In this document: positions 34,320 through 44,065 of the stretch, one piece after another
Layout: each line of letters opens with the position of its first letter
How positions within the stretch are numbered: the first letter of the stretch is position 1
NCBI RefSeq assembly: GCF_043290135.1
Contig: NC_134709.1
Coordinates: 109,113,645 to 109,177,644, forward strand
DNA length: 64,000 bases
Reading direction: 5' to 3'
From: Rhipicephalus microplus
Taxonomy: Eukaryota > Arthropoda > Arachnida > Ixodida > Ixodidae
The notes under the pieces: generated by a model
The model's database searches: none
Told to the model about the DNA's origin: nothing
What the model saw: the letters and a program-made list of their open reading frames with translations, nothing else
Made by a program: the position numbers and the translations under genes

Positions 34320-34930
34320 ATATGCGTGTCAAGTAACAATATATGCCACGCTCACGATGCGCTCTCGGCCACTTTTCTAGCGTCAGTTACACCAAATTTG
34401 GTATTACGTTACCTGAATTAAAGGCGAAGGCATGTGACAGGTGCAAACATAATAATCATGAGATGCGTGCCATGTAACAACATGCCGCACTCATGATGCA
34501 CTGGCGGCCGTTTCGCTAGCTTCACTTAAACCAAATTTTGTGTTGCGGGACGTGAATGGATGACGAAGGCATGATACTGGTGCAAGCATGATAAACATAA
34601 GATGCGCGTCATGTAACAACATGACTACATGCTACACTCATAATGCGCTCGTGATCGTTTCGCTAGCTTCACATGTACCAAACTCGGTATAACGCATCGC
34701 AAACGGACGACATAGGCAAATGACACGTCCAAACATGATAATCACCACATGCGTGTCATATAAGAGTATGACTACATACCGCCTTGTTGATGCACTCACG
34801 GCCGTTTCGCTAGCTTCACATATGCCAAACTTGGTATTACGTGACGCCAATAGATGACGAAGGTATTTGGCTGGTGCAAGCATGATAATCACGAGATACG
34901 TGTCATGTGAGATCATGACTACATGCCACA
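34320..34930 (+). repeat. Tandem satellite, about 147-bp unit, roughly four copies
   Basis: The anchor CTAGC at 34377, 34516, 34663 and 34810 gives spacings of 139, 147 and 147 bp. Each unit carries GTTTCGCTAGCTTCAC, CCAAA(T/C)TTGGTATTACG, GATGACGAAGG and ACATGATAATCA-like motifs. Units differ by many substitutions, so the array is old. Confidence 0.85.
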
Positions 34931-35206
34931 GTCAAGGCACAATTACATTTTGACGTGATAGAGTACGCGTGCTCACCGGCGTTCATTCAGTCGCGTCAGG
35001 CCGGCGTTGCCACGCCAGGCGCCATTCCTGCCATATATTCGCAGGTGCGCGCCATGCTGCGTTGATTTGGCGCATGCGGGTTTCAGCGCGTACGGCGCCC
35101 CTCCGTCACGAAAAAAAGGGAGGTGCAGTGTTGTCTGTGTAGCTCAGCGGCGCGGAATGCAGCATGCCTTTTGGTATATGTGGAGCTGGCAAAATGGCCA
35201 CGAGCG

Positions 35207-35470
35207 TATCAGGAAAGGCCCATTTTACTCAATTGTAGCGTTGACGCGTGCGCATGCTGGGCCCAGCGACGCAACGCTAGCAAACCGCGAGTGCTCTAAA
35301 GTGTGACGCCAGGCGCCACCAGCGTCCGTCGGCGCGGAACGACGGCAACCGGCGCGAAATGCAGCACATCGCATTTGCAGCATGCCACACATGATACGAC
35401 CGCGTTGCGTCGCTAGGCCCAGCGTGCGTGTGCGTCAACGCTACAATGGAGGATATTGGACCTTTCATGA
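35207..35470. mobile_element. MITE-like inverted-repeat element (about 69-bp arms)
   Basis: ATTGTAGCGTTGACGCGTGC... GGGCCCAGCGACGCAACGC on the left (35207-35276) is mirrored by the reverse complement at 35402-35470. The element is GC-rich and about 264 bp long. It lies between satellite blocks, so it probably inserted into the array. 34931-35206 is GC-rich with no gene seen and shares GCCAGGCGCCA with the element interior. Confidence 0.65.
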
Positions 35471-35649
35471 GGCCCTCGCGGCTGTTTCGCTAGCTCCACA
35501 TATACCAAATTTGGTGTTACGTAACGTCGTTCGATGGCGAAATACATGACTGGTGCAAACACGATAATCCTGACACGCGTGTTATCTAAAAACATGACAA
35601 CATACCGCGCTCATAGCGTGCTCACGGCCGCTTCGCTAGCTCCACGTGT
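35471..35649 (+). repeat. Satellite block interrupted by Gy4
   Basis: It continues the 147-bp satellite (CTAGC at 35490 and 35636, spacing 146) and stops in mid-unit at CTCCACGTGT, where the Gy4 LTR begins. The unit resumes at 43093 with ATATACTAAATTTGG. Confidence 0.8.
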
Positions 35650-35897
35650 TGTAACAGATTCAAAAGAATAAACACCAAAAACTAGTTTATTATGGACAAA
35701 CTTGTGCACTGAAAGTTATGTGCAAAAATATGTAACAGTCCGCTAGAGCGTTCGAAACAAAAACCGTTCGTCCAACCAACAGTGACTCGTGCCTGTGAAC
35801 GAGAGGCATGAGTCGTGCGGCCACAAGTACGAGCGCGCATAAGACTGTGGACGTTGATTCTTCTTATTATCGGATAGTGTAATTATTCTCTGTGGCA
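35650..35897 (-). repeat. Gy4 3' LTR (about 248 bp)
   Basis: It matches 42816-43092 over most of its length (AATAAACACCAAAA(A/G)CTAGTTTATTA; GTGAACGAGAGGCATGA; CTGTGGACGTTGATTCTTC) and has TG...CA ends. The shorter length comes from indels. The divergence shows the insertion is old. Confidence 0.85.
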
Positions 35898-36142
35898 TTA
35901 GTCCTTCAAAATACGCATCATTCCGATGCGCGATGGAGGGAGGCAAACAAAAAAAGGAAGCTTTTTCATTGCTTCTCATAATAGGGCTTTATATGAACGA
36001 CACGTACAACTTCTGCTCTGTTTTGTCGCTTTGAACGGATGTGTCCATCGACAATGACTTCGTAGTTTTAGTCACTAATTCATCGCAGAACCTTATAGGG
36101 ACCAAAGTATCGACAAAGCAGCTTTTCTAATAAGGTGCGGCG
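35898..36142 (-). other. Gy4 sequence between integrase and 3' LTR
   Basis: The minus strand has a purine-rich AAAAAGCTTCC-type stretch near 35955-35965 as a candidate polypurine tract, and residual integrase tail coding (LLCRYFGP-like) near 36085-36130. No separate gene is seen. Confidence 0.4.
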
Positions 36143-36730
36143 TCAGATTTGTGTCCACATCCACACTCGCTCGCCTGGGTCGTACTGAACTTTTCTGTGG
36201 CGCAGGTTGTAGTAGCTTGCGTCCTTGTTTTGCTGTTGATGTATTTGGTGTCGTGCGAACTGGCGTGCTTCTTCAACCCTTTGCAAAAAGTCGTCAACTT
36301 CAGATAGCTGGTAATTGTTGTCTACTGGCAACACGGTATCGAGTGTCGTAGTGGCAGTGCAACCGTAGACCAGCTGAAATGGTGTGACGCGGATGGTCTT
36401 CTGCACAGCCGTATTGTAGGCGAAGGTTGCGTATGGCGAGATTTCGTTACACAATTTATGCTCAATGTCAACGTACATCGACAGCATGTCAGCGATGGTG
36501 CGGTTCAGGCATTCTGTCAACCGGTTGGTTTGGGGATGGTATGCAGTGGTCTTCCGTTGACTGGTGTTAGTCATTGTCATTAGGGACTGCATTGAATCAG
36601 CCGTGAACGCTCTTATGAGGTCTTGAATGATTTTCTTTTTGGCTAGTGATAGATTTTGGCTGACTGAAACTCTTGCCGCGACATCGGGTGTAGGTTCCGA
36701 ACCATGTGGTCCTGACCGCATGAGTCTTTC
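36143..36730 (-). pseudogene. Gy4 integrase, C-terminal half
   Basis: The minus-strand frame of about 190 residues keeps the last part of the DDE core and post-core: KTTAYHPQTNRLTECLNRTI (catalytic glutamate region, with E in TECLNR), YATFAYNTAVQKTIRVTPFQLVYG and YNLRHRKVQYDPGERVW. The first two catalytic aspartates are lost with the upstream deletion. Confidence 0.8.
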
Positions 36731-36789
36731 CCTGTTTCAAAACCGTGCAGGAAGGCAATATCAGTGTGCTTTGCAGCATGATGAATTTA

Positions 36790-37331
36790 GTTTCTAAAAT
36801 TCATGAACAATATACCGGCACATACACCATGTAATTGAATAATGCTTCGAGCTACACAAATGCCTTTTTTGAGCAGTAATACGATGTCTGCATCCGCTAT
36901 ACCTTCAGAATCAATGAATGCTTCATTTTTTACACTGACCATTACGCTGCATCGTCCCAGAGGTGTAATGAGATGACCCCTATGCGTATTTGGGGTCTAC
37001 TTCAAGGCGTCACAGCTTTTTTTAAATCCTTTGCGGCAGCATGACTGACAAACTAATAGTGGCCACCTGTGTGAACAAAAACGGTAAATTTACACCCGTC
37101 TACGGTTAAGCGTAAGTCTGAAGAAATTTTGTCTTTGCCTAACCTAGTTGGAGTGTTCCGCTCGTCGATGCTGCACTGGGACCTTGACGGAGGAACTTCA
37201 GTTGGTCGGACATCAGCGGCTTTGCCTCCACAGGTCACTGGCTTCAGTTTTCCTGATGGGGACTACTTAAACGACGGCGTGTGCAGGTTGAAGGTAGAGA
37301 ACGCGAAATAAATCGTCGAGGGCTTGGTGAT
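36790..37331 (-). pseudogene. Gy4 gag tail and protease
   Basis: VTCGGKAADVRPTEVPP and DLRLTVDGCKFTVFVHTGGHY form the gag-protease junction; the expected DTGA is changed to HTGG, so the catalytic aspartate is lost. CSVMVSVKNEAFIDSEGIADADIVLL follows in a shifted frame. It then jumps directly to the integrase end near 36740. Confidence 0.65.
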
Positions 37332-38154
37332 TGTCAAGAATGACAAGATGAAGAAAAGAGGAAGAGAAAGAAGTTGTATTGAATAGGTAATTTAACATGC
37401 TGGAGTGAGGAAGAAGAAGAGGAAAAAGAAGAGGGCACGAGACGAGTGAGGAACGTGAGAGCCGGGACGTGGCGTTCGAGAAGACAAGGGCTGCGGAAGT
37501 TCGGACTGGGTCTCGCTCCAGGCTCCCGCCCGAGCACCTGACTCGGCGAGCAGCGCAAGGAAGTACCGCTGCCCCCGGACGGCAATGGTTCTCGCCCGAG
37601 CACCTGACTCGGTGAGCAGCTCACGGTGCAACCGCTGATCCTGGACGGCAGTTTCCCGCCCGAGCACCTGACTCGACGAGACGCTCACAGAGCAACTGCG
37701 GATCCTGGGCTGCAGTTTCCCACCCGAGCACTGACCTCGGCGAGCAGCCCCGGGACCACCACCGACCCTGGTCTGCAGTGTATCCCGCCCGAGCACCTGC
37801 CTCGGCGAGAAACCACTGGAGCTACCGCTGTAGTGGTTCGCCAACATCATGGCCACCGTTGAGCATCGATATGGCATGTCATCACGCCTGAGAGGGGCTC
37901 CCAGCGAACCAGAGGCCACGCCACAACTGTAAGCGCGAGACTTAGAGAACGCCAACGGAATCGGACGTTGAAACGCGCGTCATTAAGACATCTCCTTTTC
38001 TGTGTTTTTCAACGTGTGCGTATTTGTGTTGTTGTTTCGTTTTTGTGTTTGTCTTGGTAAGGAATTGATATTTTCGTTTCGTACCATCAGCCTCTATGGT
38101 TCATTTCGCAATGCCCGACGAGTGAACCAGGCCTCAGCATATATACGCGTGACA
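37332..38154 (+). repeat. 5' LTR (823 bp) with internal minisatellite
   Basis: It begins TGTCAAGAATGACAAG and ends GCGTGACA, and is near-identical to 40641-41461 with scattered substitutions. At 37525-37830 it carries about five imperfect units of roughly 75 bp, each with CCCGCCCGAGCACCTGACTC and GGCGAGCAGC. The promoter is presumably in this LTR; no clear TATA box was identified. Confidence 0.9.
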
Positions 38155-38217
38155 ATGGCGAGCCTGCCAGGATTTATGTAACTTTGTCACACGCCTAGGT
38201 CTGTCGGGAGCCGCGAA

Positions 38218-39262
38218 ATGAATCTGGAAGGCTTGATGGCAGCTGGTAGTGCTGCGGGATTAGCGGCTGAGGCTATATTGACGCTCTATCATGAGGAACG
38301 GAAAAGATTACGTGAAGAGCGTGCAGAGGCACGAGAGGCCGCGAAAGAAGATGAAGAGCGAGCGAAAGCCGCTGAAGAGAGAGCGAAAGCCGCAGACGAG
38401 CGAACTTATAAAAACTGAATTCCGGAAAAGAAGCTCACTGAAAAAAAAATTGCAGTTGCGCGCAAGCACTAGTGTGGAAGTACCAGATAGGTCAGAGATG
38501 GTACCCCAGCCACCAAAAGTGAGCCCGCGTAAGTTAATCCCACCTTTTGACGAAAGGCGAGATGACCTCGACGCTTATATACAGCGTTTCGAGAGAATAG
38601 CGATAGGACAAGGCGAGCAGAGGAGTGATAGGGCAACTGGATTGAGCATGTGCCTTGCGGGAGAGGCATTGGCTGTTTTTAGCCGTATGCCAGCAGCGGA
38701 TGCGCTATAATACGACAGGGTAAAAAGGGCTCTGCTCCAACGCTTCAGATTAACTGCCGAGGGTTTCCGAGAGAAATTCAGGAGCTCGAAACCACAGGAA
38801 AATGAGACAGGTCAGCAGTTCGCTGCTCGAATCTCCAATTACTTCGATCGGTGGTTGGAGATGGCTAACATAGAGAGATCATTCGAGGATCTTAGAGATA
38901 GCATGATTGCGGAACAATTCCTGGCCTCGTGTCACAAGGAAGTGGCAATATTCCTGAAGGAGAGGAACTTGAAGACGGTGGCTGAGCTATCCGAACACAC
39001 CGACCGTTATTTGGAAGCTCCAGGGCAAAGGAATCTAGGGAAAGCCCAAGATGAGAGAGGTTTGGAGAAGAAAGAGCAAACCCGGAGCGCAGTCAAATGC
39101 TACCTCTGTGACAAGATTGGGCATAGAGCAGCAAATTGTGCCGCGGGTCGCACTTACAGTTCATCGTCGAAATGCGATTGGTGCGGAAAGAGTGGGCACA
39201 CAACAGAAGCCTGTCGTGATCGGTCAGGAAATAAAACGGCTCACATAGTTGCAGATGAAACT
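38218..39262 (+). pseudogene. SCAN-like gag with two CCHC knuckles, frameshifted
   Basis: ATG at 38218 opens MNLEGLMAAGSAAGLAAEAI and an EERAKAAEERAKAADERT coiled coil, closing early by a frameshift at about 38400. A shifted frame gives KLIPPFDERRDDLDAYIQRFERIA and LAGEALAVFSRMPAADAL, a stop, then RALLQRFRLTAEGFREKFR and the frame at 38855 with EQFLASCHKEVAIFLKERNL, a SCAN-type helical module. Knuckles are CYLCDKIGHRAANC and CDWCGKSGHTTEAC. Vertebrate SCAN domains are known to derive from Gmr1-like Gypsy gag; assignment here is by motif. Confidence 0.75.
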
Positions 39263-39360
39263 CTGCTGATGCGGACAGGGAAAAGCAACGTGACCAGGAG
39301 GCCAAGGATAAGACAAGTGCTGTTACGACTTCTGGCAAGGCGGGAGAAGTCGAAGATACT

Positions 39361-40014
39361 ATGCCAGTGGTCGTGGGGATGTTGCACGGACGTAAAGTTT
39401 CGATACTTCGAGACACGGGCTCCAACATTGTACTTGTAAGAGAATCCATGGTGCCAGAACCGGATATCACGGGTACAGCAAAGCCGGTTCGGTTGGCTGA
39501 TGGAACAGTACGGCGGATACCAGTTGCTAGGGTACTGATTTTGTCGCCGTATTACTGCGGTTGGATTGAAGCCCGATGTGTCAAAGACCCTCTTTACGAC
39601 GTAATTCTCGGTAATATGCCAGGGGCCAGAGGAGTTGACGATCCGGATCCCCTCTGGAGATTGCCTACTACAACGTGCGCTGAGGGTTCGGAGTTCGAAC
39701 CTAATAAGGTTATAGATAAACGTGACGAGAGATGTGTTGATCAGCATACCAGGGAAGAGTCCGCCTATGCCGTGGAGAAAGCTACGAGGAACAAGAGTGA
39801 AAAGGAAATGGAGGGCATCAAGGAGAACAATTCAGTAGTAGCCATGGACATAACTGCAGCAGAAATGGGGAGAATGCAGGAAGCAGGCAGTTCGCTGCGA
39901 CGGTGTTTTGAGATTCAGGGCAAATGGATCTATTGTAAGAGGAGTCGGGTTGTGCACAAGTTTGAGAAGCTTTCAGGGCTGCTGTACAGAATAGTCAAGA
40001 CCCATGAGGGATGA
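39361..40014 (+). pseudogene. Protease plus spacer leading into integrase
   Basis: MPVVVGMLHGRKVSILRDTG with SNIVLV is a retropepsin active site (DTGS), followed by PLYDVILGNMPGARG at the protease C-terminus. The frame then carries a charged spacer and ends with the pre-integrase pattern FEIQGKWIYCKRSRV... SGLLYRIVKT before a stop at 40012. So protease and integrase are adjacent with no RT between them. Confidence 0.75.
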
Positions 40015-40345
40015 GAAAGGAGACAGTTAGCAGCGCCAGTGAGTTTACGAAGGGCTGTTCTAGACTTGGCACATGACACTATTATGGCTGGCCATCAGGG
40101 AGTAAGAAAGACCACTAGCAGGGTCGCTGAAGAGTTTTTTTTGGCCGTGCATGCAAAGTGGCCTTAAATGGTTTGTGAGATCTTGTGACACATGTCAGAG
40201 AACCACACCAAAAGGTTTGGTCTCGAAGGTACCTTTGAGGACTACGCCTATTATTGAGCAACTTTTTCAAAGAGTCGCAGTGGACATCGTAGGTCCTATA
40301 AAACCAGTGTCCCACAGAGGAAACTCTGTGCGGACACATACCTAG
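40015..40345 (+). pseudogene. Integrase zinc-binding domain and start of core, truncated
   Basis: SLRRAVLDLAHDTIMAGHQGVRKTTSRV and CEICDTCQR-like/SCDTCQRTTPKG give the HHCC zinc-binding motif in two frames. FQRVAVDIVGPIKPVSHRGN holds the first catalytic aspartate of the DDE core. Coding stops at about 40345; the other catalytic residues are absent. Confidence 0.75.
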
Positions 40346-40640
40346 TATCATTGGTTCATGGATGATGGGGGGTGACAGTGAAGTGTGACTGTGACTCACG
40401 AATATGGATGTGCGTGTTTGTGTAGGCAAGTCTAGTGGTGCCACTGTGGATTTAGGTATGCCGTGCAGTGACATGGTGTGTCGTGAAGTGAAGTGTTGTG
40501 GGGTGAAGGGAAGTGTCGAGTTGTGCCGCGAAGTGAAGTGCTGTGTCGTGCAGGGACGTGTTGTGTTGTACAGTGAAGTGTATGGTGCTAGTGGGGACGA
40601 CAGTTTTCGTGGAGCGAAAACTCAAAAAATTGGAGGCCAT
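40346..40640 (+). other. 3' untranslated region with GTGAAGTG-type degenerate repeats
   Basis: 40390-40590 is rich in GTGAAGTG, GTGTCG and GTTGTG variants with no reading frame of known type. It leads through AAAAATTGGAGGCCA, a possible polypurine tract, to the 3' LTR. Confidence 0.5.
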
Positions 40641-41461
40641 TGTCAAGAATGACAAGATGAAGAAAAGAGGAAGAGAAAGAAGTTGTATTGAATAGGTAAT
40701 TTAACATGCTGGAATGAGGAAGAAGAAGAGGAAAAAGAAGAGGGCACGAGACGAGTGAGGAACGTGAGAGCCGGGGCCTGGCGTTCGAGGGGACAAGGGC
40801 TGCGGAAGTTCGGACTGGGTCTCACTCCAGGCTCCCGCCCGAGCACCTGACTCGGCGAGCAGCGCAAGGAAGTACCGCTGCCCCCGGACGGCAATGGTTC
40901 TCGCCCGACCACCTGACTCGGCGACCAGCTCACAGAGCAACCACTGATCCTGGACGGCAGTTTCCCGCCCGAGCACCTGACTCGGCGAGTAGCTCACAAA
41001 GCAACTGCGGATCTTGAGCTGCAGTTTCCCGCCGGAGCACAGACCTCGGCGAGCAGCCCCGGAACCACCGCCGATCCTGGTCTGCAATGTATCCCGCCCG
41101 AGCAGCTGCCTCGGCGAGAAACCACTGGAGCTACCGCTATAGTGGTTCGCCAACATCGTGGCCACCGTTGAGCATCGATATGGCGTGTCATCACGCCTGA
41201 GAGGGACTCCCAGCGGACCAGAGGCCACGCCACAACTGTAAGCGCGAGACTTAGAGAACGCCAACGGAATCGGACGTTGAAACGCGCGTCATTAAGAGAT
41301 CTCCTTTTCTGTGTTTTTCAACGTGTGCGTATTTGTGTTGTTTCGCTTTTGTGATTGTCATGGTAATGAAGTGATAGTTTTTGTTTCGTACCATCAGCCT
41401 CTATGGTTCATTTCGCAACGCCCGATGAGCGAACCAGGCCTCAGCATATATGCACGTAACA
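40641..41461 (+). repeat. 3' LTR (821 bp) of the SCAN-gag element
   Basis: It is the direct repeat of 37332-38154, with the minisatellite at about 40835-41140. It ends GCACGTAACA and is followed by the GTGAT duplication. Confidence 0.9.
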
Positions 41462-41466
41462 GTGAT

Positions 41467-42803
41467 CGATAGTGAGCAGGTGCTAATGATCTAGGCTGAT
41501 GCTGGAAACCAGAAGTTGGAAACAGATGGCCGGACAAGTAATCGTCGATTTTAACGGGTCTTCCGACATTTTGGGGGCATGGCGCATTTCGAGAAAACCC
41601 ACGGAGACCAACTCGTCGATAAAGGCACATTCTGTACAGGTGTCCAAGTTCGCCGCAGTGAAAACAGAGCGGCGTACTGTCGGGTGTGTACCACACGTCG
41701 CTTTTCTGTGACTTCGAACTAGCTGGATAGTTTGAGCCACGCGAAGCTGGTCGGCAGCCACTGGGAGCTGCAAACGAAGCAGTATGCACGGCGGGCTGGT
41801 GCACAGCATCGGCGTAAGTTTGTACGGGGCGTTCATGCAGTTGCTGTTCGATTCGAACAGGTTGCGCCTCGGGTTCCGTTTGTAGAATGGCATGGCGAAC
41901 TTCATGTCTTATCAGAGTAGTGAGAGACGAAAATGGCGGTGCGACTTGGGGGGCAGTAGCTTCTGGAGCTCTTCCTTCACAGTAGATCGCACCCTTTCCT
42001 TCGACGCTTCGCAGCTGCTTGCCCAGGTTTGCTGAGAGGACATCCGCCGGAACACTACTGGCATCATGATTTTAGTGATGGGAGCGCTGCTGCAACGCCC
42101 GCTCTATGAAGGTGGCTTCGGTGCGGAATTCAGCAACTATACGAGGTTGGTTACGTACCCAACCGGCAAATAACTCCTGTTTGACACCTCGCATCAAGTG
42201 ACGCGGCTTTTTCTCTTTGGTCATGTTCGGGTCAGTGCGTTTGAAAAGGCGAGACATGTCCTCAATATACATGCCAGCGCTTTCAATCGTGCGCTGGTTC
42301 CGAGAGTGTACAGCGTTCTCCGCCTTTTTCCGACGATCGGTGCTGGTATATGTAGCTACTATTTGTCGTCGAAATTCTTCCCATGTCGGTATGAAGGCTT
42401 CGTGGTGTTCATATCACGTCCTCGCTGCATCATCCAATGCGAAGTACACGCGACGCAGTTTCCTTGCTTCGTCCCTGCTATTGCTCTTCGCAACCCGCTC
42501 GAAGTGCTCTAACCAATCGTCTACATGTTCGAACGTGTCGCCGAGGAAGGGCTCAGGCAAGCACGGGGGGGGGAGGGGGGGCTGAATAAGTTCCGATGAT
42601 GTCACCTGGCAAGCCATCGTTCCGTTGTCTGTGGACACTGCTTGTGTTGCTGGAGCACTGGGGAGGGGTGCGAATTCAGGCGGCTCTCCTCGAACGTGGC
42701 GGCTTGAACCCAGGTGTACCGAAGTCAGTTCGCCACGTTCCAATCGTTGAGAATCGGGGCTCCGCTCTCTTGCGCCAAGGGGACTTCCAATCATACCCCG
42801 CAC
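41467..42803 (-). pseudogene. Gy4 gag
   Basis: The minus strand starts near 42803 with a region rich in P, S and R, then LPEPFLGDTFEHVDDWLEHFERVAKSN and RRVYFALDDAA, the capsid N-terminus. 42072-42272 gives KKPRHLMRGVKQELFAGWVRN... FIERALQQR. 41483-41905 and 41394-41804 (shifted) carry the knuckle CFHCGELGHLYRMC. It is interrupted at 41462 by the SCAN-gag element and continues at 37331. Several frameshifts are present. Confidence 0.75.
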
Positions 42804-42815
42804 CGTCCACCAGAA

Positions 42816-43092
42816 TGTAATGGATTGAAGAGAATAAACACCAAAAGCTAGTTTATTACGAACGAACTTGTTCCCTGAAAATTGTGCAAAAAATGGAAGA
42901 GTCCGTTAGAGCGTTCCAAAATGAAAACTGTTCATCCGCCAACGCACCTTCTTCTTCATCGCAGGTCCAACCCAGAGCGGCTCGTGCCCGTGAACGAGAG
43001 GCATGAATCGTGCGGCCACAAGCACGAGCACGCATAAAACTGTGGACGTTGATTCTTCATAATATTGGATAGTGTAATTAGTCTCTGTGGCA
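42816..43092 (-). repeat. Gy4 5' LTR (about 277 bp)
   Basis: Partner of 35650-35897. On the minus strand it begins TGCCACAGAGACTAATTACAC and ends ATTACA, and is followed by the primer-binding-like site. Relative to the other LTR it has an insertion near 42935-42965. Confidence 0.85.
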
Positions 43093-43190
43093 ATATACTA
43101 AATTTGGTATCACGTGACGTGGATAGATGACGAAGATAAACAACACATTCAAACATGATCATCATGACACGGAAGCCGTGTACGGCATCA
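43093..43190 (+). repeat. Satellite fragment on the far side of Gy4
   Basis: ATATACTAAATTTGGTATCACG... GATGACGAAG... ACATGATCATCATGACACG continues the 147-bp satellite unit interrupted at 35649. Confidence 0.75.
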
Positions 43191-43238
43191 TTTACCTCCA
43201 CCTCGCAAGGTTGTGCTGATTTTAAAGTGACATATAAA

Positions 43239-43840
43239 CATTTCTAATTCGGGATTCGCATATCATCGATTCCCACTGTACGTGGGATCTGCCATTTTTT
43301 TGAGTGATTCGATTTAGGTGGCGATGATATTGTGACACCCAACAACTCAACAAACGCTGCTGCTGCTATAGGCTGAGCCATGGCGCGACCGCCGAAAAAA
43401 AAACGCTTCACAAAACTGCGAAAAAACACGAAGAAGTCGGCGTGAACACTGCTGCCGGCTGCGGCGTTTGGTAGCTTCTGTCACCATACGGACGCGCGCG
43501 CCGCTGCTTGAGGCGTTCTCGTCAGTGGAGAGTTAAAAGCATAGAAAACTCTACGGTTAGAAGCGCAGTGTGCCCACGGATACCTGGTTTTGGCAATTAA
43601 GAAAAATCTGCTTGGTGGACCTCTTGCACATGTAACACTACGCGAAGTTCATTTTGCCGCGCCGCGAAAAGTGACGGGTGTGATTATCAGCGTTTTATGT
43701 AGACGCAAACGCCGCTTAGCGTTTAAGGTACACGTAAAAAGGCGGGACTTTCTTGTGCGTTCAAAAACACAAACTCGCAATGAAAACATTGGCAGATCCC
43801 ACGTACAGTGGAAAGCGATGATATGCGAAGCAGAAATGAT
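43239..43840. mobile_element. Inverted-repeat element of about 600 bp (about 55-bp arms)
   Basis: Left arm 43239-43300 (TTCGCATATCATCGATTCCC... GTACGTGGGATCTGCCA) and right arm 43785-43840 are reverse complements with few changes. The interior (GCGACCGCCGAAAAAAAAACGC; GACGCGCGCGCCGCTGC) has no convincing frame and partly resembles 29830-30055. It is probably a non-autonomous DNA transposon. Confidence 0.7.
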
Positions 43841-43852
43841 GAGGGTTGATAT

Positions 43853-43993
43853 TGTTACGGAGATGAAGTAAAGGCAGAAGAAGGACACAATCAGCTGACA
43901 GGCATGCGAGGGTGCCAATCAGCCATTGTGGCTCTTCCCTGTGGTTTTCCCTCTGTAAATGCATTTTGCACAGAAGTCACCAACCCCGTAACA
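43853..43993 (+). repeat. Probable Gy5 5' LTR (141 bp)
   Basis: It begins TGTTACGGAGATGAAG and ends CAACCCCGTAACA, so its termini are an inverted TGTTACGG/CCGTAACA pair. Only one copy is visible, so the call depends on these ends and on the gag that follows. Confidence 0.6.
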
Positions 43994-44065
43994 TATTAGT
44001 GATAAGTGCTGGGTAACCATCAGGCAACGGAGCTCCACAGCAGACGTCCCATCGGTTTTATAGCC

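Larger units (their letters stand above)
37332..41461 (+). mobile_element. SCAN-gag LTR retrotransposon, internally deleted, 5-bp target duplication
   Basis: LTRs at 37332-38154 and 40641-41461 flank 2.5 kb of internal sequence. GTGAT is duplicated at 37327-37331 and 41462-41466. A primer-binding-like TGGCGAGCCTGCCAGGA starts at 38156. The internal region holds a SCAN-like gag, two zinc knuckles, protease, and the first part of integrase directly after protease. The rest of integrase and all RT/RNase H are absent. It inserted into the Gy4 gag. Confidence 0.9.
35650..43092 (-). mobile_element. Gy4: Ty3/Gypsy with both LTRs, internally deleted and carrying a nested LTR element
   Basis: The minus-strand order is 5' LTR 43092-42816, gag 42803-41467, a nested plus-strand LTR element (37332-41461), gag tail and protease 37331-36790, integrase end 36730-36143, and 3' LTR 35897-35650. 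A TGGTGGACGGTGCGGGG primer-binding-like site follows the 5' LTR. RT, RNase H and the integrase N-terminus are missing at about 36740-36790. It sits in mid-unit in the 147-bp satellite. Confidence 0.85.

Noticed and set aside
37392..37955. 187-codon minus-strand frame in the LTR, also present at 40701-41264
   Set aside because: It is antisense through the LTR minisatellite; the repeated peptide (SQVLGRE) reflects the DNA repeat. No independent support.
38218..39262. Host SCAN-domain zinc-finger protein gene
   Set aside because: The sequence is bounded by paired LTRs with a target duplication and followed by protease and integrase, so it is a retroelement gag.
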